DNA from: Denitrobaculum tricleocarpae
Lineage (GTDB): Bacteria > Pseudomonadota > Alphaproteobacteria > Kiloniellales > Kiloniellaceae
Length of the DNA: 64,000 nt
Assembly (NCBI RefSeq): GCF_007004665.1
Contig: NZ_ML660054.1
Coordinates: 496,001 to 560,000 of the forward strand
Reading direction: 5' to 3'
Shown: piece after piece, positions 37,788 through 46,395 of the stretch
Layout of the letters: every line of letters starts with the position of its first letter
Position numbering within the stretch: position 1 is the first letter of the stretch
Position numbers and translations under genes: made by a program
Notes under the pieces: model-generated
Database searches by the model: none
Told to the model about the DNA's origin: nothing
Seen by the model: the letters and a program-made list of their open reading frames with translations, nothing else

Positions 37788-38387
37788 TCAGTCACTTGCC
37801 TTTTCATCATGCGAACAGCTGACACTCTCTACCCGCCCTTTGAACATCCACACCTGGACATTCAGAGCACTGTAATCCAATGCGACATACGGAGGTTCAT
37901 CATCATCTTCACTTAAATCGAATTCTTCCCTTTCATCGGCCTTGCCACCAAACAAGGCTTCCACATCCTTCTCGGTTGCGCCAATCAGGTTTTTACCCCG
38001 AAATTCGACAACCTCCTCACTACGCACCCAGTCCACGCGATTATCCACGACATATACATCAACGCCTGCGCCAGGAACCTCGTAGTGTTTCTGTAAATCG
38101 TCAGCGGCCTCCTTGTCAGGGATCTCGCGAAGACTAAGATCTGCAATGTACTCATTGATCGGAGCTCCAAAGCTGATCGGCCCGACACGTTCATTCGGCA
38201 CCCAGTCCCACTTGATATCTGCGACGGGATCGACTTCATTTGCCCCGCCTGTAAAGTCGGGGTCACCAAGTTGGACATTGTCATCTTCGCATCTACAGAT
38301 CGCGCAAATATCGAAGCAGCAGGCCCCAGGATGCCACATGGTGAGGTAGCCACAACAATGGTAGGGATAACGTTTATAGTCAGTCAT
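37788..38387 (-). CDS. CPCC cysteine-rich domain fused to immunity-like domain
   Basis: 199 residues. Residues 7-58 are a CPCC-family cysteine-rich unit: YPYHCCGYLTM, a Cys pair, ICAICRCEDDNVQ and DPDFTGGANE, with the usual CPCC replaced by YHCC. From about 60 on it is homologous to the 36732-37226 protein. CPCC proteins are common beside polymorphic toxins as immunity-type genes. AAAGG lies before the ATG. Probably an immunity protein of composite build; the toxin partner is not known. Confidence 0.75.
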   Translation of the reverse strand: MTDYKRYPYHCCGYLTMWHPGACCFDICAICRCEDDNVQLGDPDFTGGANEVDPVADIKWDWVPNERVGPISFGAPINEYIADLSLREIPDKEAADDLQKHYEVPGAGVDVYVVDNRVDWVRSEEVVEFRGKNLIGATEKDVEALFGGKADEREEFDLSEDDDEPPYVALDYSALNVQVWMFKGRVESVSCSHDEKASD

Positions 38388-38474
38388 AGACTACCTTTGT
38401 ATGACGGTCATTGACCTGCCTGCTCAATTTCACCTCACGCAAAAAGCAAGAGAACTAGAAAGTCTCGCTACCGT

Positions 38475-38795
38475 TCAATTATCGTTCGGCATCCCGGATG
38501 CAGAAGACGGCGGTATTTCCTCGAGCCGTGGCTTTCTTAACTTCATTACATACAACTGCGAAATTGCACCGTACGCGGAAAAAGTCGCCTTTGCTTCATT
38601 CAAACTGATTGTATTGGCACCTCCACGCCGATCAGGGTTGTCGGCCTGGACATTATCATCTTCCCGACCGCAAACCGATGCACACCTTACCCGCTCGATC
38701 GAAAAATCTATCGACGCAGAAATGTCATTGAGCGTCTGTTCTGCAAACTCAAAAACTGGCGGCGGATCGCAACGCGATATGACCGACACGCGCAA
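38475..38795 (-). pseudogene. Degenerate CPCC-family immunity gene
   Basis: 106 codons open. The second half follows the CPCC consensus well (VCGREDDNVQ, PDRRGGANTISLNEAKATF, then YVMKLRKP and LEEIPP), but the N-terminal CPCCGYLTL part has been lost or replaced by unrelated sequence, and the tyrosine/proline pattern before VCG is degraded. Best read as a decaying cassette in the immunity array. Confidence 0.6.
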
Positions 38796-38884
38796 AATTA
38801 CCTATCCGCAATCGCTCTCGCAGCTCTTATCATTGCGTGGATCTGAATGAGTCCTCAACCTAAGGCAAAGGCTTTCGTACCAAT

Positions 38885-39316
38885 TTACTTTACCGGTTCC
38901 ACACGACTAACCCGAACTGCCGACGCAATTCCCATAAACTGAATGATAGTGTCAGAGCCTTTGCTACCGTCAGTCCACCAGAACTGAATGGCATCCTTTG
39001 CACCATCCTGGCTTTCCAACTTCCAAAACCACAAAACGAACTTCGAAATCACCTCCGTCCATGGCGCCCGGTTGGAGACGTCCACGATTTCATCTTCGTC
39101 GTCCGTAAATCGAGAAAAGTTTGCATTAGGTTCGCCAGCTTTCTTCACACTGTAGATAATGTCATCGTTTTCCGGATCCGCTTCGACATGCAGACAGAGA
39201 TCCCCGAAGTAGAGAGTCAGTGCATAGTATTTGCTGCGTGAGTGTTCATTTACAATAGCTGTTACTCGTGTCAGGCGACGACTCTCGCCAATCACCTTAT
39301 CCAGGTCGTTTTTCAT
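38885..39316 (-). CDS. Putative cognate immunity protein of toxin 2
   Basis: 143 residues from ATG 39316 (MKNDLDKVIGESRRL), only four bases after the stop of the toxin-2 gene, the classical toxin-immunity arrangement. Acidic, single-domain, alpha/beta with tryptophan-rich C-terminal half (VLWFWKLESQ, IQFWWTDG). It somewhat resembles DUF6334-type immunity proteins, but I am not certain. Cytoplasmic. Confidence 0.72.
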   Translation of the reverse strand: MKNDLDKVIGESRRLTRVTAIVNEHSRSKYYALTLYFGDLCLHVEADPENDDIIYSVKKAGEPNANFSRFTDDEDEIVDVSNRAPWTEVISKFVLWFWKLESQDGAKDAIQFWWTDGSKGSDTIIQFMGIASAVRVSRVEPVK

Positions 39317-39320
39317 GATT

Positions 39321-42251
39321 TTATTGCCCGTGGTTTTTCTGCGCCAAGCGTTTGGCCGACTTAACAATCTTAATAGCTCTATCAGCATCTTCATCATCAA
39401 GAGCCGCCAAATTTGCGAGTTCAGCTAGTGTTTTCTGCTGATAGTCCGTTCGAATAGCCTGAATTTCCTTAGCTCCGCCACCCCTCATCTTGACCGCTTC
39501 GAGTGCCGTAGTATCTTTCAACGAAGCCAATGCCCCTAACTCTCTTTTACCACCGCGAGTGAGCTTTATTCCAGGAACATCAGCGTTCGCTTGATCCGTT
39601 TCCGTCGAGGTAACCGGTGTGCCTGAACCGGAAGCCGCAGTGGACGAATCGGAACTTTGTGTCGAACCTCTCGACGTATGTGCGCCTGTTGTGTCAGTCT
39701 CTGACACTCCAGATGTTAAGCGGGTATCAGCTCCTGGCTTGGGAACTTTCTTCTTTGCGTCGTCGCTACTCTCGCTGTGAAGAATGGTTACCCCACTCAA
39801 ATCATCACTCTGATCCGGACTAGCGAGTATCAACGGCTCCTGTTCCTGCGCCGGAAAGCCTGGCGCCTGTCCTGGGAGGGGGCCATGATCTGTCGGATTG
39901 CCGCCGGTGTGACTGGGCATGAGTTCTTGCCCAGGCCCTGCTTCAGACGGCGGGAGAGGGAGAGTCGGCACCGGGTCGGCAGGTGGTCCGGGTTGTATCA
40001 TCGGACGATGCTCGTCAGATGGAACGACGGTCGCCTGACCCCGCTCTCCGGCGTCTTCCGAGGTGCCCGCGGGCCCTCTTTTCGCATCCGCCCGATAGAG
40101 CAGCTCAGCTTCGCTGCTGCCCTCGACCTTCAGGTCCAGTCGGCTGCTCGGCAGCGTCTCAATGACGACTTGCCCGGTCTCCGGGTCCGTGAAGTATGCT
40201 TCGACGCTGTAGTACCTGCCCGTCGCAAGATCGTAGTACTGGCGGATGGTGACGTCGCCGTACCTTGGGTCTTCAAACTTCAGAGTGCGTGACCCGACGT
40301 GATTGTCCTCTGCTAAAATTTTGCTGGGGATGCTCTCGCCATCGCCGATCGAAACCGACGGACCGCTGAGGTCCGTTTCTGCTTCGGATGACGCCACCGA
40401 AGCGCGCAACCTGCCCGGCAGGCTGTAACGGGAAAGATAGACCTCGATCATCCAGGCCGCGGCTTCACGGGTCAGACGCTCAAGCTCAAGGCCGGCGGCG
40501 TTCGCAAGCTCGTCATCCAGAGGGTTTCCGAAGGGGCCGAAATACCACTCACCAGGCCGAGAAGCTGACTTCTTCCCGCCGCCAGGAGCGGGCGGCCTGG
40601 CCCCTCCACCTCGAACAGGCACGAAAAGCAGGGAGCGGCCGTTGTCGGGAAAATTCCCCTCCACACTCACCCTCATTGAGGTGAGTTTTCCGATCACCCG
40701 ACCGGCATCACGCCGAAGTTGCCGACGGGCCTGGCGCGGCGTCATCCCCTTGCCGAGGTCGTCCAGATAGTTCTGCTCAAGCTGGTCCAGGATCTGGTCG
40801 ACCCGAGGCCCGGAGTGCTCACCGGTAAAGAGCGATCCCAGATCGCGTTTAAGGGCCAACATCTCGTCGGGTTCGAGCATCTGGGTGTTGCCGTCACCTG
40901 GCCATTCCGCTTCGGCGCGGCGCAGAGCTTCCGGCGGCTCAAGGCCAAGGTCGAGCCAACGCTTCAAGATCCCGCCACGTGCGCGTGTTTCGGGATCAAA
41001 GGCCAGGGATGCGAGGAGCGGCGCGGCATCGCGCAAACCGCCGTAGAGTGTGGCGCCTGCGAGCCGTCGTTCGTCGTCGCCGCTGTGCAGCAATCCGGTT
41101 GTGTCTTTTGCGAGATGGGGCGGCATGTAGCCGGTCTTGGCCACCGTCGAGACGACTTGCGCAACCACCTCCTCCGGCGCACCCGCGCGCAGGGCCTGGC
41201 TGTAGACCTTCTCATAAAAGGCGTCCACCGCCCGACGGTTCTGAGGGTTCTCAGGGTCGAACCCCATGCCGGTGCTTAAGGTTAGGGCCAGTTCGTCACC
41301 GGCGATCTGCTGCGCTTGGCGCGCAATCTCCGCCCGCGCGACCTCGGCACGCAGAGCTTTCGCCTGCGAAGCACTTAGCGTGCCCGCTTCCTCCGCGCGG
41401 CGGATCTCCGCCTGCCCGGCACGACCTGCGCCGATGTCGTTGGAGAGCTGCAACGCCGTGCCCGCGCTCTGCTGCCCGAGCTCGAGCGCCTCGGCGGAAG
41501 CCCGGCGCTGCTGGACCTCTCGTGCGTCGTCCAGTAAGCCCTTGAGGCGCTCCTCCGACAGCTGGTCGTGCCAGTTCCCGGTCTCCAGTTCCGCAATCAG
41601 ACCCGCCGGGTCGCTGGTCATTCGTGCGTCCAGCAATTGGTTCAGGCTGTGGGTTTTCCAGGCAGCGAGAGCCTCCGGGCGCAAGCCGAGACCGGCCAGC
41701 AGCCCCGCTTCGCCGCTGGTTTCGTCGCCAAAGAGTTCCAGGGACGCATTGATAAATTCTGCTGGATCCTGCGCGACACGCTCTGACCACTGCTGCACCA
41801 GCGCCTGCGTGTCATCAAGGCTCGCGCGCAAACGCTGCTGCGCTTCGCGTGCCAACAGCTTTTGCCGGTAAGCATCTCGCCGCGCCTCGATACCCTCACT
41901 CAAGCGCTCATGCAGAGCCTGGCCTTCATATTGTTGCAGCACCGCATCGGCGCTGCTCTTAAAGAGCGACTCATACCGATTGATCCGGCTCTCGCTGTCT
42001 TCTTCCGGCGGTGCTTGCGCATCGCTCTCGGCGCGGCGCTTGGCAAGGTCGCGGTCGAACTGCGACATCTGCTGCTCGGCCTGCCGCTTCTGCCGCTGTT
42101 CGATCACCTGGCCAAGCTCCGCCGCCCCGGCACCGAGATCGGCGAGATGGCGGCCGGTCCCAGCACCGAAATGAGCGGCCTGAGCACGGGGTGTGCTGGA
42201 AAAGGCAGCGGGCGCAGATGTCCGCTGCGGCAAAATCGGAAACCGCGGCAT
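39321..42251 (-). CDS. Virion-type carrier protein with variable C-terminal toxin (toxin 2)
   Basis: 976 residues. The first about 500 residues, helical and Ala/Gln/Arg-rich, are strongly similar to the 46392-49181 protein (shared start MPRFP, PQRTSAPAAFS, AQAAHFGAG). The part from 520 to 730 differs from its paralogue. A proline-rich linker (VVPSDEHRP.IQPGP, ADPVPT, PLPPSEAGPG, about 747-800) is shared again, followed by a Ser/Thr-rich stretch and a unique 85-residue tip (IKLTRGGKRELG to QKNHGQ), basic and helical, not recognised. The layout is that of a polymorphic toxin whose carrier is a podovirus internal/ejection-type protein. GAGGA precedes the ATG. The immunity gene follows at once. 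Confidence 0.78.
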   Translation of the reverse strand: MPRFPILPQRTSAPAAFSSTPRAQAAHFGAGTGRHLADLGAGAAELGQVIEQRQKRQAEQQMSQFDRDLAKRRAESDAQAPPEEDSESRINRYESLFKSSADAVLQQYEGQALHERLSEGIEARRDAYRQKLLAREAQQRLRASLDDTQALVQQWSERVAQDPAEFINASLELFGDETSGEAGLLAGLGLRPEALAAWKTHSLNQLLDARMTSDPAGLIAELETGNWHDQLSEERLKGLLDDAREVQQRRASAEALELGQQSAGTALQLSNDIGAGRAGQAEIRRAEEAGTLSASQAKALRAEVARAEIARQAQQIAGDELALTLSTGMGFDPENPQNRRAVDAFYEKVYSQALRAGAPEEVVAQVVSTVAKTGYMPPHLAKDTTGLLHSGDDERRLAGATLYGGLRDAAPLLASLAFDPETRARGGILKRWLDLGLEPPEALRRAEAEWPGDGNTQMLEPDEMLALKRDLGSLFTGEHSGPRVDQILDQLEQNYLDDLGKGMTPRQARRQLRRDAGRVIGKLTSMRVSVEGNFPDNGRSLLFVPVRGGGARPPAPGGGKKSASRPGEWYFGPFGNPLDDELANAAGLELERLTREAAAWMIEVYLSRYSLPGRLRASVASSEAETDLSGPSVSIGDGESIPSKILAEDNHVGSRTLKFEDPRYGDVTIRQYYDLATGRYYSVEAYFTDPETGQVVIETLPSSRLDLKVEGSSEAELLYRADAKRGPAGTSEDAGERGQATVVPSDEHRPMIQPGPPADPVPTLPLPPSEAGPGQELMPSHTGGNPTDHGPLPGQAPGFPAQEQEPLILASPDQSDDLSGVTILHSESSDDAKKKVPKPGADTRLTSGVSETDTTGAHTSRGSTQSSDSSTAASGSGTPVTSTETDQANADVPGIKLTRGGKRELGALASLKDTTALEAVKMRGGGAKEIQAIRTDYQQKTLAELANLAALDDEDADRAIKIVKSAKRLAQKNHGQ

Positions 42252-42657
42252 AAAATTCCTCGCGATGTTGGGGAAAGGCTGAAAGGCCAGATACGAAAAA
42301 CGCCACGCGGCCCGGCAAAACCCGCACGGCGCGGCGCATAAAAAACACCTCGCGAAGAGGTCCGTTAATGTCTAGGGATCAGAACGACACCCTGAGGTCC
42401 GAGAGACCGGAGGGTTACGGTTGTCTGGATCGTGAGGATAAGTCCATGTTCACAAACTCAATCCCCACGCTCTTCAAAGCACTCTCACGGCGCAAATTTC
42501 CATTTTCAGGTCATATGACTTGAAAGCATCTAGGACCTCAAAACGAGAAAACACCTGCGTCTCTTCTGAGAAGGAATGAAACACTTGTGTTCTTGCCTGC
42601 GTTGCCAACTGACCGGGAAATACCAAAATCGGATTTAGCTCCTAATTGCTTATTGGA
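42252..42657. other. 406-bp leader region of toxin 2
   Basis: No gene. It holds the tandem terminator-like hairpins at 42295-42362, which are also found in front of toxin 1. The right part is AT-richer and has nothing recognised. Confidence 0.4.
42295..42362 (-). terminator. Tandem terminator hairpins upstream of toxin 2
   Basis: On the minus strand ACCTC, loop TTCGC, GAGGT then GTTTTTT (42339-42362), followed by a longer imperfect GC stem (42301-42337) with a T run. The same pair in the same order lies before toxin 1 at 49340-49405, so it was duplicated along with the gene. It should block read-through from upstream genes into the toxin. Confidence 0.7.
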
Positions 42658-42891
42658 TTAGGTAAAGCATCTCGTCACCAAGAAGCCTCGTGACTGGACT
42701 CTGACTATCAATGAGTCGCCGCTCGACCAGGGTGAGTCTGGGGATCGAGGAGGCCAATCATCCTCCCCGAAATAGATAGCGAAATAGGGCGGCAATCCAT
42801 CTGCTGTTAAAGAAGAAACCGTAACCTCGGTCGCGCGGTCCGGCAGTTTAAAAGCCGGTTTCGTTTTCAGTGAAGTTTGCGGACATCGCAT
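42658..42891 (-). pseudogene. Possible remnant of an immunity-type gene
   Basis: 77 open codons starting MRCPQTSLKTKPAF, without a convincing ribosome site or family. It lies at the distal end of the immunity array where other fragments occur. A gene remnant is more likely than a functional gene. Confidence 0.3.
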
Positions 42892-42988
42892 GCGGTAGAG
42901 GTTCTTCCATGCTCACTCACTTTTCGGCCTCAGGAACCGTGCACCGATTATACAGCCAAGCCTAACTGACGATCCTGTCGTCGTCGTT

Positions 42989-43099
42989 TCAATCACATAA
43001 ATGAGTATGAGCGACACGGCCGTTATCATGAAATGCGACCTCGCAAACGAGATCTTCAAATGGAAAGAACCATTCGATTTTACCTTCAAAAGTCTCCAT
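42989..43099 (-). pseudogene. Short coding-like fragment in immunity array
   Basis: 36 codons (METFEGKIEWFFPFEDLVCE and on to HTHLCD), open further upstream as AWFYRAA. The aromatic/acidic composition resembles immunity proteins. It probably is the leftover of a gene cut by recombination. No family identified. Confidence 0.3.
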
Positions 43100-43122
43100 T
43101 GCGGCTCTGTAAAACCAAGCTT

Positions 43123-43668
43123 TTATTCAACTTGAAATGGGAGGCCCGGAAACAATGGAGGCCTCAAGGCCTCTACAAAATTCTTAGTGAGCAGTTTTAG
43201 GCGAACACGGAGCATATCCGCGTGCTCTGCATCTTTTGGGATCTCAAGGTCATCCAGCTCTTCAAACGGAAGACCGGCATCAAAGCGCTTAAGCCAAGTC
43301 TGATACATCTCAATGTAAACTCGAAGTGCACCTACACCATCCCCAATCGGCACATAAAGAATGTAGAGCGGCGGTAAATCACCAACCACAACCCAGGCCC
43401 ACTCCGGAAAGCCGTCTTCATCCTCGAGTGCGATCGGGTGCTGTGTATCGATCTTGTATAGAAAAACCGCCACGATCGGCGGACAATAGGCAGCGACATA
43501 GGTCTCTGTTGTCGGCGGACACCAGGGCTCCGCTGACAGAACGGCTTGAGCCTTGGCTTCAATGTCGGCAAAACCGCTTTCTTCTTCCTCGCTCCTAAGA
43601 AACCTCTGTCGAAAATCGTTCTCCCGAAAGACCAAATCGAAGTCAATGTCGATGTCGCACGCCGTCAC
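43123..43668 (-). CDS. Putative immunity protein, DUF4826-like, copy 2
   Basis: 181 residues, acidic. Nearly the same as the 44591-45127 product (both contain YVAAYCPPIVAVFLY, GDLPPLYILY, TWLKRFDAGLP). The central W-A-W-V-V-x-GDLPP block is reminiscent of DUF4826, a family seen beside toxins; the assignment is tentative. It is the last member of the second copy of a three-gene immunity block. Confidence 0.65.
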   Translation of the reverse strand: MTACDIDIDFDLVFRENDFRQRFLRSEEEESGFADIEAKAQAVLSAEPWCPPTTETYVAAYCPPIVAVFLYKIDTQHPIALEDEDGFPEWAWVVVGDLPPLYILYVPIGDGVGALRVYIEMYQTWLKRFDAGLPFEELDDLEIPKDAEHADMLRVRLKLLTKNFVEALRPPLFPGLPFQVE

Positions 43669-43817
43669 GCCAATTCTCCCTGGGTTCCGCGAATTGTTTC
43701 GACTGTAAACTCACAACAGTCAAAAAAGAACATATAAAGAACCTTTAAGGAACCTAGACAAGAAGAGTCAACCACTTTTTTCAACACATAGGTGTGCGAT
43801 CAGACCGGACGCCCCCG

Positions 43818-44027
43818 TCAGTCGTCATCTTCCGGTTCGTAGAGCATTTCGAGAAACTCCGTGAAGCTGCCCGCAATGACATAGAGATCCTTCTTAGAGT
43901 GGTCCGTCCACATCGGAACCAAGTCGATAAAAACCACAGCACCATAGCGCTCCTCCGATAAATCAAAGCATATCGGATCGCCAAAGCTGTCAGTTGCAAA
44001 AGGAAACGCGAACGTGTCATTCGGCAA
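43818..44027 (-). pseudogene. Truncated SMI1/KNR4 (SUKH) immunity gene
   Basis: 69 codons matching the last half of the intact SUKH protein at 45277-45747 (shared VPMW, SFTEFLEMLYEPEDDD, and a LDLSDERFGAV-like segment). The N-terminal 85 residues are missing, and TGA/TAG stops lie just upstream (about 44043-44050). The 3' sequence, including the stretch past the stop, is nearly identical to the intact copy, so the truncation followed a recent duplication. Confidence 0.8.
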
Positions 44028-44134
44028 AGTTGCAAGAGCCCGTCACTATAAATCGGTTCAAAACATGGAACAGGCGACCAGTTTCTGTTCTGATAAACCA
44101 GATATCGGACCAGATTTAAGCGATGTTGCGATAA

Positions 44135-44506
44135 TCAATTTGCTTCTACTAAAACAGTTGTCGGCCACTTAGGATGATCGACCCAGACTGATAACCTTGC
44201 TTCTGTTTCGGCAACGTCCACTTCCATAAGAACATCACCATCGCTGGTAGACATACCGATCTTGCGTCCTGGTGCTTCAATCACGCCCTCGAACACTTGT
44301 TGCAGGTTTTCCTTCTTTGAGCCTGCAATTTCATTAGCCAGTTCGACAAAGACTTCGCCTTCCATATCTATCATGCAAAAGATAGAAACGCATGAGGAAC
44401 TGGCATCTGCAATACCATCATCGTCATGCATTGGAACAATTACGTCTGGATGACTATCGTCCATAAAGAATACGACTCCATGCGGAACCAACAGCGTTCT
44501 ATTCAT
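44135..44506 (-). CDS. Putative HNH-toxin immunity protein, copy 2
   Basis: 123 residues from ATG 44506, with GGAGGAAACG upstream. Same length and fold as the product of 46024-46395 (MNRTLLVPHGVVFF; SKKENLQ(Q/H)VF; E/D APGRK; (L/S)SVWVD), at roughly 60-65% identity by eye. A second, diverged copy of the gene that is coupled to toxin 1. It probably protects against a related HNH toxin. Confidence 0.7.
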   Translation of the reverse strand: MNRTLLVPHGVVFFMDDSHPDVIVPMHDDDGIADASSSCVSIFCMIDMEGEVFVELANEIAGSKKENLQQVFEGVIEAPGRKIGMSTSDGDVLMEVDVAETEARLSVWVDHPKWPTTVLVEAN

Positions 44507-44590
44507 TCTCTCGTTTCCTCCCCCAAAGCTCTTGTCACAAACCGCCAACAGCCAGCAGCGGTGGGCTGGACAATCGAGCGGTTGTCCCGA

Positions 44591-45127
44591 CTAACCTTGC
44601 GAGCCCGGGAACAAGGGTGGACGTTCATTCTCCAGAAAAAACTCGGTAAGAAGCTTTGCGCGAACGCGAAGCATCTCTGCATGTTCCTCATCGTGGGGCA
44701 CTTTGAGATCCGCAATCTCTTCAAGCGGAAGGCCGGCATCAAATCGCTTAAGCCAAGTCTGATATACGCCAACGTAACATCGTAATGCATCCAGACCATC
44801 CGCGATTGGCATGTACAGAATATAGAGCGGCGGCAAATCACCAACCAAAACCCAGGCCCATTCCAGAAAGCCGTCTTCATCTTCGAGCGCGACCGGGTGC
44901 TGCGTGTCAATTCTGTAAAGAAAAACCGCCACGATCGGCGGACAATAGGCAGCGACATAGGTCTCTGTTGTCGGCGGACACCAGGGCTCGTCGGAAAGAA
45001 CGGCTTTAGCCTTCGCTTCAATGTCGGCAAACCCGCTTTTTTCTTCCTCGCCCCTAAGAAACCTCTGTCGAAAATCGTCCTCCCGAAAGACCAAATCGAA
45101 GTCAATGTCGATGTCGCACGCCGTCAC
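44591..45127 (-). CDS. Putative immunity protein, DUF4826-like, copy 1
   Basis: 178 residues, paralogue of 43123-43668. The N-terminal MTACDIDIDFDLVFRE and the middle part are almost identical between them, while the C-terminal 40 residues differ more. It lies after the intact SUKH gene. A cytoplasmic acidic protein, presumably immunity to a toxin no longer present. Confidence 0.65.
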   Translation of the reverse strand: MTACDIDIDFDLVFREDDFRQRFLRGEEEKSGFADIEAKAKAVLSDEPWCPPTTETYVAAYCPPIVAVFLYRIDTQHPVALEDEDGFLEWAWVLVGDLPPLYILYMPIADGLDALRCYVGVYQTWLKRFDAGLPLEEIADLKVPHDEEHAEMLRVRAKLLTEFFLENERPPLFPGSQG

Positions 45128-45276
45128 GCCAATTCTCCCCAGGTTCTGCCAATTTGCTCGCCCCTAAACTCACAACAATCAAACAGAACATATAGGGAAC
45201 ATTTATGAAAACGAGAGCAGAAGAGTCAACAGCTATTTTTCAACACATAGGTGTACGATCAGACCCGACGCCCCCG

Positions 45277-45747
45277 TCAGTCGTCATCTTCCGGTTCGTA
45301 GAGCATTTCGAGAAACTCCGTGAAGCTGCCCGCGATGACATAAATATCTTTTTCTGTATGGTCTTTCCACATGGGCACCATATCGATGAAGATGACGGCA
45401 CCGAACCTTTCGTCGGACAAGTCCAAGCAAATCTTGTCATTGAAGCCGTCATTTCCGATCTGAAAAAAATTCTTGAATGCCGGATCGGAGAAATATCCAT
45501 CATTCAAATCGAACATCCATTGCAGCTCCAGAGACTCTATCGGGTAATCGATGCCGTAAAGAAAGGAGACACCGCTCTCACTTTCCTTATGCCCCACCAA
45601 GGGAAAAGTATCTGGAACCGGTCGCCCGCCATTGTAGGTCAGCAGGAATTCTCGATAGTCGGAGGGGAGCCTTATACCGTTCGAAGTCTCAAACTCTGCA
45701 AGCCTCTCCTTAGTCAAGTGAGGTCCTCTATTGACCAACTCGGTCAC
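45277..45747 (-). CDS. SMI1/KNR4 (SUKH) family immunity protein
   Basis: 156 residues, start GTG at 45747. SUKH hallmarks: LAEFETSNGIRLPSDYREFL at about 18-37, NGG, then the LYGIDY and IGNDGFNDKICLDL blocks, a hydrophobic GAVIFIDMVP and the acidic end. SUKH proteins neutralise nuclease toxins, often HNH/WHH types. A remnant of just such a WHH-like toxin ends inside its start codon region (45744-45958), giving a toxin-immunity pair by context. Confidence 0.88.
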   Translation of the reverse strand: MTELVNRGPHLTKERLAEFETSNGIRLPSDYREFLLTYNGGRPVPDTFPLVGHKESESGVSFLYGIDYPIESLELQWMFDLNDGYFSDPAFKNFFQIGNDGFNDKICLDLSDERFGAVIFIDMVPMWKDHTEKDIYVIAGSFTEFLEMLYEPEDDD

Positions 45748-45958
45748 ATTTTTTCCTTCTTAAAGAAATTCAGAATTCCACCTCTATGCCCCACAGCATC
45801 ATGAATCCGCTTCAGCACAAGCTGCATCGTTTTCATATCCTGATGGTGCGGAACACTTTCTCCGGGAGTCATTGCCAACGACTTTTACCTTGGGACTTTT
45901 TACTGGCTCATCGTCAGTCCCGTCGCCGATCTTCGGTCGACTCGATCTTCACAGCATT
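45744..45958 (-). pseudogene. Orphan C-terminal tip of a WHH/HNH-type nuclease toxin
   Basis: Two frames must be joined. The first (45914-45958) reads NAVKIESTEDRRRD then a stop, and the second (45744-45872) reads TPGESVPHHQD, KTMQLVLKRIHDAVGHRGGI. This follows the familiar toxin consensus (VKIEMTGN..RKDF, TP.GYTWHHHQD, KTMQLVP..IHDAVGHTGG) with the WHH tryptophan lost. It is a broken remnant placed directly before the SUKH immunity gene. I am fairly confident of the family, based on motif memory. Confidence 0.7.
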
Positions 45959-46023
45959 CTTTTGACATAGCGATGGGAGACGCAGTAACGACACACTAAA
46001 TCTCGCTTACGAAAAATCGAACG

Positions 46024-46395
46024 CTACGTCGCCTCGACCAAAACGACATTGGGAGAGTCTAAGTCATCAACCCACACTGATAGCTTTGCCTTGGTGTCAG
46101 CAACGTCAACCTCCATGATGACGTCTTCTACACTTGTGAACATAGCGACCTTGCGCCCTGGAGCATCAATTAATCCGTCGAAGACATGCTGCAGATTCTC
46201 TTTCTTCGACCCCGGTATCTTATTTGCCAACTCAATGAAGACTTCACCATCAACATCAATTTTCGTGAATACGGAAACACTTGAATCGTTGGCATCAACA
46301 ACATACCCGTCATCATGCATTGGAATAATGACGTCTGTATGATTGTCGTCGAAAAAGAAAATTACGCCGTTTGGAACAAGCATTGTCTTGTTCAT
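46024..46395 (-). CDS. Cognate immunity protein of HNH toxin (toxin 1)
   Basis: 123 residues. Starts with ATG overlapping the stop of the toxin-1 gene (ATGA), so it is translationally coupled, as expected for an immunity gene. Acidic, mostly beta, with no signal peptide. Its family is unnamed to me. A diverged copy is at 44135-44506. Confidence 0.78.
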   Translation of the reverse strand: MNKTMLVPNGVIFFFDDNHTDVIIPMHDDGYVVDANDSSVSVFTKIDVDGEVFIELANKIPGSKKENLQHVFDGLIDAPGRKVAMFTSVEDVIMEVDVADTKAKLSVWVDDLDSPNVVLVEAT

